From NCBI GenBank assembly GCA_030151745.1, contig JASLDA010000067.1, positions 1-5,000 on the forward strand: 5,000 nt of DNA, in the 5' to 3' direction. A program made the position numbers and the translations under genes. Shown here one piece after another: positions 1 to 5,000 of this stretch (the stretch's first letter is position 1; each line of letters starts with the position of its first letter). The notes below the pieces were generated by a model. The model was not told the DNA's origin and searched no databases. It worked only from the letters and a program-made list of their open reading frames with translations. This stretch comes from Chitinophagaceae bacterium. Lineage in GTDB: Bacteria > Bacteroidota > Bacteroidia > Chitinophagales > Chitinophagaceae.

Positions 1-1
1 C

Positions 2-1864
2 AAATGGTTCAGCGGCATCGGGCAGGAAGCCATCGCCGTAGGCGCCACGCTGGCCCTGGACAGCGACGAGTATATCATGCCGATGCACCGAAACCTCGGG
101 GAATTCACGGCGCGGAAAATGCCCTTCGACAAGCTGTTCATGCAATGGCAGGGCCGCAAGGAAGGCTTTTCCAAGGGCCGCGAGCGCTCCTTCCACTTCG
201 GAGCGAACGAATACCATATCTGCGGGATGATCTCCCACCTGGGTCCGCAATTGGCTATCGCCGACGGCGTGGCCCTGGCCCATAAGCTCCGCAAGGAAGA
301 GAAGGTCAGCCTGGCCTTCTCCGGCGACGGCGCTACCTCCGAAGGCGATTTCCACGAGGCGCTGAACGTAGCCGCGGTCTGGGAACTGCCCGTCATCTTC
401 CTCATCGAAAACAACGGCTACGGCCTCAGCACGCCGAGCCGCGAGCAGTTCCTGGTCGAGAAGCTCGCCGTCCGCGCCGAGGGTTACGGCATGAAGGGCA
501 TCACCATCGACGGGAACAATATCCTCGAGGTATACAGCGAGATCAGGAAGGCCCGCGAGTACTGCATCCGGGAACAGAAGCCCATCCTGGTGGAATGCAT
601 GACCTTCCGCATGCGCGGTCATGAGGAAGCCTCCGGCGTGAAATACGTACCGAAGGAGCTGTTCGAGATCTGGGGCAGGAAAGACCCGGTGGCCAACTAT
701 GAAAGCTGGCTGCTGGAGAACGGGATCCTTACGCAGGAGCAGGTGGACGGCATCCGCGAGGGCATCCGCTCCGAGATGGAAGCCGGCCTCGAGCGGGGCT
801 TCGCCGCTCCCCCGGTGACCCCGGACATCGAAGAGGAGCTCCGCGACGTGTACGCAGCCTTCGAATCGAAGACCAGCCTGCCTCCAGCAGGCGCGCCGAG
901 CAGCGAGAAGAAATTCATCCAGGCCCTGCAGGACGGCCTCCGGCAGAGCATGGAACGCCATCCGAACCTGGTGCTGATGGGCCAGGATATCGCCGAATAC
1001 GGAGGGGCCTTCAAGGTCACCGAAGGCTTCGTGGAGCAATTCGGCAAGAGCCGGGTGCGCAATACCCCGCTTTGCGAGAGCGCCATCGTGGGCTCCGCGC
1101 TGGGACTGAGCATCAAGGGCTTCAAGAGCATGATGGAAATGCAGTTTGCCGACTTCGTGACGGTGGGCTTCAACCAGATCGTGAACAACCTCGCCAAGAT
1201 CCACTACCGCTGGGGCCAGAACGCCGATGTGGTGATCCGCATGCCGACCGGCGCAGGCGTGGGCGCAGGACCGTTCCACAGCCAGAGCAACGAAGCCTGG
1301 TTTACCCATACCCCCGGCCTGAAGGTGGTGTATCCCTCCACACCGGAAGACGCCAAGGGCCTGCTTTGCGCGGCGCTGGAAGACCCGAACCCTGTAATGT
1401 TTTTCGAGCACAAGGCGCTGTACCGCAGCATCAGCGGACAGGTACCGGACGATTATTACACGATCGAGATCGGCAAGGCGCGGGTAGTGCAGGAAGGCGG
1501 GGAGCTCACGATCATCACCTACGGCGCCGGTGTGCACTGGGCGCAGGACTGGGCCGCCAAACACCCCGAAACATCCATCCATATCCTCGATCTCCGCAGC
1601 CTGCTGCCGCTGGACTATCCCGCGATCCGGGAGGCCGTCGCGGCTACGGGCAAGGTGCTGATCCTGCACGAGGACAGCCTCTTCGGAGGCATCGGCGGGG
1701 AGCTCAGCGCCTGGATCGGCCAGCACTGCTTCGAGCTGCTGGACGCCCCGGTAATGCGCTGCGCGTCGCTGGATACGCCGGTCCCGTTTGCAATAGAGCT
1801 GGAGCAGGCCTTCCTGGCAAAGGGGCGGTTGGATGAGAGCATCGGGAAACTCCTGGCGTACTGA
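2..1864 (+). CDS. 2-oxo acid dehydrogenase E1, fused alpha/beta subunits (5' partial)
   Basis: Thiamine-diphosphate (ThDP)-dependent E1 of a 2-oxo acid dehydrogenase complex (cytoplasm), which decarboxylates a 2-oxo acid and passes the acyl group to lipoyl-E2. The gene enters from the left edge: the frame is open from base 2, and the residues before the first ATG (77) are conserved E1 alpha sequence (KWFSGIGQEAIAVGA), so that ATG is internal. There are 620 visible residues. Alpha part, about 1-285: the ThDP/Mg motif starts with GDGATSEG (108-115) and ends with ENN (136-138); an RGHEEASGVKY loop lies near 205-215. A linker rich in Pro, Ala and Ser (about 290-302) follows. Beta part, about 303-620: MGQDIAEYGG (326-335), the presumed ThDP-activating Glu in CESAIVG (E359), GPFHSQSNEAWF (about 424-435), then a transketolase C-terminal domain (ITYGAGV, HEDSLFGGIGGE). 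All these key residues are intact. Separate alpha and beta genes are the more familiar arrangement; the fused form is known in Bacteroidota. The substrate (branched-chain 2-oxo acids, pyruvate or acetoin-type) cannot be settled here. Perhaps 30-50 N-terminal residues are missing. Confidence 0.95.
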   Translation, partial: KWFSGIGQEAIAVGATLALDSDEYIMPMHRNLGEFTARKMPFDKLFMQWQGRKEGFSKGRERSFHFGANEYHICGMISHLGPQLAIADGVALAHKLRKEEKVSLAFSGDGATSEGDFHEALNVAAVWELPVIFLIENNGYGLSTPSREQFLVEKLAVRAEGYGMKGITIDGNNILEVYSEIRKAREYCIREQKPILVECMTFRMRGHEEASGVKYVPKELFEIWGRKDPVANYESWLLENGILTQEQVDGIREGIRSEMEAGLERGFAAPPVTPDIEEELRDVYAAFESKTSLPPAGAPSSEKKFIQALQDGLRQSMERHPNLVLMGQDIAEYGGAFKVTEGFVEQFGKSRVRNTPLCESAIVGSALGLSIKGFKSMMEMQFADFVTVGFNQIVNNLAKIHYRWGQNADVVIRMPTGAGVGAGPFHSQSNEAWFTHTPGLKVVYPSTPEDAKGLLCAALEDPNPVMFFEHKALYRSISGQVPDDYYTIEIGKARVVQEGGELTIITYGAGVHWAQDWAAKHPETSIHILDLRSLLPLDYPAIREAVAATGKVLILHEDSLFGGIGGELSAWIGQHCFELLDAPVMRCASLDTPVPFAIELEQAFLAKGRLDESIGKLLAY

Positions 1865-1903
1865 TTTCCTTTGCTGCAATGCGCGGCAGAATGACAGAAC
1901 CAG

Positions 1904-1965
1904 CTGCAGTCCGAATGGAAAGCTGAGCCGCACCGGTGTACCCGCCGGTGCAGGAACGACTGCGG
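1904..1965 (+). other. Possible nested RNA stem-loop between E1 and kinase genes
   Basis: Inside the 188-bp gap, GCACCGG (1930-1936) is the exact inverse complement of CCGGTGC (1945-1951). As RNA the stem extends inward by a G-U pair and a G-C pair to 9 bp closed by a UACC tetraloop. An outer arm, CTGCAGTC (1904-1911), pairs with GACTGCGG (1958-1965) with one G-U wobble and encloses the inner hairpin. It begins about 40 bases after the E1 stop and ends 87 bases before the kinase start. No T-tract follows, so it is not a standard intrinsic terminator. It could be an E1 3'-end structure, part of a kinase leader, or chance in G+C-rich DNA. It matches no riboswitch family I recognise. The rest of the gap (1865-2052) shows no ORF and no convincing Bacteroidota promoter. 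Confidence 0.3.
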
Positions 1966-2052
1966 AAAAGGCGGCCTTGCACATCCAGGCCGGAGCAATG
2001 ATCTAAAAAATCTCCATGCCATTTCCGTATATTCATAGCGCACACCGTTCCA

Positions 2053-3111
2053 ATGCGCAAGGCTATAACCCATACCCTGATCTGGCTCGCGTACTTCGGA
2101 TATGTCGTAGTCACCGACCGCATCCTGGACGGACCGGGGCTGAGCATTGTCTCGGAGATATTCATATACCTCAGCCATAATATCCTGCTGTTCTATACAC
2201 TGCTGTACTGCCACCGGCGCTTTGAGGCCGGCACTGCGCGGCAGCTGTTTTATTCCGTCTCCCGGTTCGCCGCTGCGATCCTGCTTTTCATTGCCTGCCG
2301 CTATTTAGTGCTCGATTGCCTGCTGGTCTGGCTGGTGTCCCCGGCGCCGGGAGATCTGCCGCCCTTAAAATGGTGGACCCTCGCCGTGCTCTGGGTCAGC
2401 CGGTATGCCGTTATCGCGCTGGCCTTCCATTATTTCACCAGCTACAGCCGGAAGCAGCGGGAATTCGAGGCGCTGGCCGAAGAGCGCGTCTTGCAGGAGC
2501 AGCAGAAGCTCAGCCTGGAAAACAAGCTGCTGCGTGCCGAGATCGATCCGCATTTCCTGTACAATGCGCTGAACGCTCTTTATGCGAAAGCGATGCCGGT
2601 GTCTAAAGATCTCGGCGAAGCGATCCTGAACCTTGCCGAGATCATGCGCTATGCCATCAAGCCGAATCCCACGAGCAAGACGGTGCCGCTGCAGGAAGAG
2701 CTGGAGCATCTCCGCAACATCATCAATATCGCGAGGTTCCGCTTCAATAACAGGCTTTGCCTGGAGCTGAGGATCGAGGGCGATTTCGGCAATGTGCAGG
2801 TACCGCCGCTGGCTTTCATCACGCTGGCGGAGAACGTGCTGAAGCATGCGGCGCTGAACGATCCCGCGGCGCCGGGCCGTATCTGCCTACGCTGGCAGGA
2901 AAAGGGAGTGCTGCAATTCTCAACCTGGAACAGGAAGCGCAACAGCCGGGAATTTCCGACGAACGGCATCGGGCTGAAGAACACCATACAGCGGCTCAAG
3001 GACCATTACGGCAATGCCTGCAATATTTCGATCGAGGACGGCATCGATCATTTCAACCTGGTGGTGCAGCTGCGGATGCCGGAGCCTGCCCGGGCGGGGG
3101 TCATCCATTAG
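2053..3111 (+). CDS. LytS/YehU-type membrane sensor histidine kinase
   Basis: Inner-membrane sensor histidine kinase of 352 residues, expected to autophosphorylate on His and pass the phosphate to a response regulator, usually of the LytTR type. Hydrophobic segments near residues 7-22, 33-53, 68-95 and 108-128 suggest four or more membrane spans with almost no extracytoplasmic domain. A charged, probably coiled-coil linker (about 132-162) leads to the His_kinase domain: the H-box EIDPHFLYNALNAL has the phospho-acceptor at H167. An HATPase-like domain follows, with N-box LAENVLKHA (258-266, N261) and G-box NGIGLKNTIQRL (304-315), so the protein looks catalytically intact. ATG 2053 is the first Met after an in-frame TGA at 1999-2001, which fixes the start well. 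No Shine-Dalgarno sequence precedes it, as is usual in Bacteroidota. Upstream lies E1 after 188 bp; downstream is a convergent gene overlapping its stop. No response regulator is adjacent, so it looks like an orphan here. The sensed signal is unknown. Confidence 0.92.
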   Translation: MRKAITHTLIWLAYFGYVVVTDRILDGPGLSIVSEIFIYLSHNILLFYTLLYCHRRFEAGTARQLFYSVSRFAAAILLFIACRYLVLDCLLVWLVSPAPGDLPPLKWWTLAVLWVSRYAVIALAFHYFTSYSRKQREFEALAEERVLQEQQKLSLENKLLRAEIDPHFLYNALNALYAKAMPVSKDLGEAILNLAEIMRYAIKPNPTSKTVPLQEELEHLRNIINIARFRFNNRLCLELRIEGDFGNVQVPPLAFITLAENVLKHAALNDPAAPGRICLRWQEKGVLQFSTWNRKRNSREFPTNGIGLKNTIQRLKDHYGNACNISIEDGIDHFNLVVQLRMPEPARAGVIH

Positions 3112-4133
3112 AACCTGGGGCAGGTTCTCCGGTCCTGGACATTCTGCCCGAAAAAGCCTTTTACGAAGGCCGTCAGCTCGAAGCCGCCACGCATTTTCGT
3201 CGCCGCCCTGAGGTCCGAATTATTCACATCGTAGGACATGCCGAAGCTGAACTTCGTCCATTCCAGCTTCAGGGTCGGCACCAGGGCGTCGTTCATGCGG
3301 TAGAAGAGGCCGCCGCTCAGGGCGAAATCCTTGACATTGCCCGGATCGGTGCGGCACCAGCGCAGCAGGCCTCCCACCATGGTTTCCCGGTATTTGCCCT
3401 GCAGCGCAACATTCGCATGGGCCTGCAGGCTCCAGACATCGCTGAACGTGGTATGGACGCCCAGGCTGGCGTTCCAGCGCGTCGCCAGGTTCATGATCTC
3501 CCCCTCCTCCGCAAAGGTGGCCCTGGGCTGCGTGAAGTGAAACGCGCTCAGCCCCAGGAAATACACCACGCGGTTGTCTTCGCCGATACCGCTATTGAAG
3601 GATACCCCGGCGCCCAGATCGAAATAGCTGAGCTTGTTCATGGGCAAGGTCTCGCCGGCGCCGGCCGAGGGCACTACGATGCCGCCCTGGTACATATTAT
3701 CGAACGTAAGCTTGCTCGGGTCGAAGGAACGCTGCAGGTAGCCCGCCGTAAACCCCATCGAAAGGAAGGAGTTGTGCGGATCGCTCATGCTCTTGTTGTA
3801 ATTGATCGAGGGATAAACGCCGGTCGTCTTCAGCGCCGCGCGACCGGCCTTGTCCGTATAGAACATTGCCGAGATGGTCAGGTAATCCACCCCTTCCCGG
3901 CCCAGGGCGAACCGAGATTCGGCACTGGCAGCCATCGTCTGGTAGGGATTTCCCAGCGAGTTCCATTGATTGCGGTAGGCGACTCCGGCTTTGAAATCTT
4001 CCGTAAAGATCCCCGTCAGCGCCGGATTGCGCAGCACGCTGGTCTCGTAGAACTGCGAAAAGTGAATATCCTGGGCCGCGGCCGGGACGAGGGCTGCGGC
4101 AAGTGCGAAGGCGGTAAAGATCAGCTTCTTCAT
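3108..4133 (-). CDS. PorP/SprF family type IX secretion system membrane protein
   Basis: Outer-membrane beta-barrel protein of 341 residues, the family's usual length. Relatives are PorP (needed for T9SS secretion in Porphyromonas) and SprF (partner of the adhesin SprB in Flavobacterium). Residues 1-20 form a classic signal peptide: MKK, a hydrophobic core, and an AAA cleavage site before Gln21. The mature N-terminus carries the family signature QDIHFSQFYETSVLRNPALTG (starting at 21), then VAYRNQW (51-57). Alternating, aromatic-rich strands follow, as expected for a barrel. The protein closes with MRGGFEL (314-320) and the typical terminal CPRF. ATG at 4133-4131 is chosen because the signal peptide begins there. 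The gene lies 25 bp after the type B sorting-domain gene on the same strand, so the two are probably cotranscribed and this protein probably serves that substrate's secretion or surface attachment. Its TAA stop overlaps the convergent kinase stop. The family assignment is strong; the exact partner is inferred. Confidence 0.95.
   Translation of the reverse strand: MKKLIFTAFALAAALVPAAAQDIHFSQFYETSVLRNPALTGIFTEDFKAGVAYRNQWNSLGNPYQTMAASAESRFALGREGVDYLTISAMFYTDKAGRAALKTTGVYPSINYNKSMSDPHNSFLSMGFTAGYLQRSFDPSKLTFDNMYQGGIVVPSAGAGETLPMNKLSYFDLGAGVSFNSGIGEDNRVVYFLGLSAFHFTQPRATFAEEGEIMNLATRWNASLGVHTTFSDVWSLQAHANVALQGKYRETMVGGLLRWCRTDPGNVKDFALSGGLFYRMNDALVPTLKLEWTKFSFGMSYDVNNSDLRAATKMRGGFELTAFVKGFFGQNVQDRRTCPRF
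3110..3128. terminator. Hairpin at the convergent gene junction, possible bidirectional terminator
   Basis: AGAACCTG (3110-3117) and CAGGTTCT (3121-3128) are perfect inverse complements around a 3-base GGG loop. The stem begins inside the kinase stop codon TAG and occupies the last codons (CPRF plus stop) of the PorP/SprF gene on the other strand. Placement exactly at two converging gene ends suggests transcription termination or transcript 3'-end protection in both directions. Neither strand shows a U-tract after the stem, so it is not a canonical intrinsic terminator. The minus-strand arm also encodes a family-typical C-terminus, so part of the symmetry may be coincidental. Confidence 0.35.
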
Positions 4134-4158
4134 AACTCGGGGTTCACTTGATTCACGA

Positions 4159-5000
4159 TCAGCGGAGCAGCATCACGTCGCCCTGCCACTTGATAGGTTC
4201 ACCGGTATCGCAGGTCGCTTCTACCGTATAGACGTAGACGTCGGGAGACAGCAGCCGGCCTTCCTTGCGTCCGTCCCAGCCCTGGGTCCGGTCGTCTACC
4301 GACATGTTCGTGCGTTCGAAGACGAGCTCGCCCCAGCGGTTGTAGATACGGAAACGGTTGATCGTCTCCAGTCCTCTTCCACGGGGATAGAAAATGTCAT
4401 TGACGCCGTTGCCCTCGGGCGTAAACGTATTAGGCAGGAAGACCTGGCTCTGATCGCAGAGCACTATTACACGGACGGTATCGGTTGCCGTGCAACCGAA
4501 GTCCGATGTGACCTTTGCCGTATAGAGCGTGCTGCGCTTGGGACTGGCCTCGGGATTGTAGCAGTAGTCGCAGTTCAATCCGTCCGGCGGCGTCCAAAGC
4601 CAGGTGGATATCGGCCCGGTACCTATGCCCTCCAGCTGGGTCGTTTCCCCTGCAATAATCACGCGGCTCTTACCCGCGTCCACGGTCGGCGTCTCGTGCA
4701 CGGTGACGTTTACATAATCGGTGTCCGCCTCGCAGGAAGCCATGCGGCTGATGACCATATAGCGCACGGTAGTTATTGGGAAGGCGACCGGGGATGCGGT
4801 GTTTGCACCCTGCAGCGTCGTCGGTGGGCTCCACTCGTAGCTGTAGCCGCCGGATACGTTCAGGGTCGTCGTCTTGCCGGAACAGATCTCCACGTCCGGG
4901 CTGACCGTGGCATCGACTTTCAGGCGCACGCTCACCAGCACGGTATCGGAATTCTGGCAGCCATTGGTATCGGTGCCCACCACCGTATAGCGGGTCCGGG
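4159..5000 (-). CDS. Surface/secreted PKD-like repeat protein with T9SS type B sorting domain (5' partial)
   Basis: This is the C-terminal 279 residues of a protein that runs off the right edge; the frame stays open to base 5000 (RTRYTVVGTDTNGC), so the GTG at 4983 is internal. It is likely exported by Sec and then by the type IX secretion system to the cell surface or medium. Visible modules: the end of one PKD/Ig-like repeat (about 1-24), a second (about 27-101; ICSG, YSYEWSP, TTVRYMV) and a third (about 102-181; LWTPPDG, a CDYC pair, STLYTAKVTSDFGC). These end in the gliding-motility-associated domain CHU_C (about 182-279), shown by FLPNTFTPEGNGVNDIF, FRIYNRWGELVFE, GWDG, DVYVYTVEA and the terminal GDVMLLR. 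That terminus is the type B signal, which in known systems works with a PorP/SprF partner, encoded here 25 bp downstream. The repeats are divergent rather than near-identical. Function (adhesin, gliding or matrix protein, or carrier of an enzyme domain) depends on the unseen N-terminal part. Confidence 0.93.
   Translation of the reverse strand, partial: RTRYTVVGTDTNGCQNSDTVLVSVRLKVDATVSPDVEICSGKTTTLNVSGGYSYEWSPPTTLQGANTASPVAFPITTVRYMVISRMASCEADTDYVNVTVHETPTVDAGKSRVIIAGETTQLEGIGTGPISTWLWTPPDGLNCDYCYNPEASPKRSTLYTAKVTSDFGCTATDTVRVIVLCDQSQVFLPNTFTPEGNGVNDIFYPRGRGLETINRFRIYNRWGELVFERTNMSVDDRTQGWDGRKEGRLLSPDVYVYTVEATCDTGEPIKWQGDVMLLR

Noticed and set aside
697..1197. Minus-strand open frame antisense to the E1 gene
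   Set aside because: Low-complexity Ser/Pro/Arg-rich product, entirely within the conserved E1 coding region. It is a shadow frame.
2028..2035. TATATTCA as a possible Bacteroidota -7 element (consensus TAnnTTTG) before the kinase
   Set aside because: Only four of the six defined positions match, and no TTTG-like -33 element lies at the expected spacing; the nearest upstream TTG (1977-1979) is too far away. Not enough to call a promoter.
1615..2214. Minus-strand open frames covering the E1-kinase gap (1615-2214 and 1704-2165)
   Set aside because: They extend deep into both E1 and kinase coding sequence, and their products resemble no known family. The gap is better explained as non-coding.
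3654..3665. 12-bp palindrome GCCGGCGCCGGC within the PorP/SprF gene
   Set aside because: It encodes Ala/Gly codons in the middle of a gene. A short G+C palindrome is expected by chance at this base composition and has no regulatory context.
2757..4151. Long plus-strand open frame of about 464 codons spanning the kinase 3' end and lying antisense to the PorP/SprF gene
   Set aside because: It overlaps two confidently identified genes, and its product is rich in Arg, Ala, Gly and His with no recognisable domain. It is the expected open shadow frame in G+C-rich coding DNA.
4159..4983. GTG at 4983 as the start of the minus-strand repeat protein
   Set aside because: The frame continues to the window edge with conserved repeat sequence (RTRYTVVGTDTNG), and the position falls inside a PKD-like repeat with no signal peptide. 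The true start lies outside the window.

Overview
The window most likely comes from a G+C-rich member of the Bacteroidota, plausibly a Chitinophagia- or Saprospiria-like lineage. Three features support this: a PorP/SprF-family protein beside a gene ending in a gliding-motility / type IX secretion system (T9SS) type B C-terminal domain, a pairing essentially confined to this phylum; an E1 alpha/beta fusion of the type seen in Bacteroidota; and no Shine-Dalgarno sequence before the start that can be fixed firmly. Codons are visibly rich in G/C at third positions. The exact lineage is an inference.

Layout, left to right. Positions 2-1864 (+) hold the 3' part of a fused thiamine-diphosphate-dependent 2-oxo acid dehydrogenase E1 (alpha then beta in one chain), entering from the left edge. 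Positions 1865-2052 are a 188-bp intergenic gap with a possible nested RNA stem but no convincing promoter. Positions 2053-3111 (+) encode a membrane sensor histidine kinase of the LytS/YehU type (His_kinase family), with no partner response regulator in view. Positions 3108-4133 (-) encode a PorP/SprF-family outer-membrane protein. Its stop codon overlaps the kinase stop within the shared bases TTAG, and a perfect 8-bp inverted repeat lies across this junction. Positions 4159-5000 (-) hold the 3' part of a large secreted protein with PKD/Ig-like repeats and the T9SS type B sorting domain, running off the right edge.

The two minus-strand genes form a co-directional pair 25 bp apart. By analogy with SprB/SprF, the porin-like protein probably helps secrete or anchor the repeat protein at the cell surface. 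The E1 gene is central or catabolic metabolism (oxidative decarboxylation of 2-oxo acids) and shows no evident functional link to the others. The kinase stands alone between the two units.

I found no tRNA, rRNA, CRISPR array, insertion sequence or phage gene. All genes belong to recognisable families, and I see no evidence of a previously undescribed system. The points most worth a second look are the overlapping convergent stops with their hairpin, the possible structured RNA in the 188-bp gap, and the orphan kinase.
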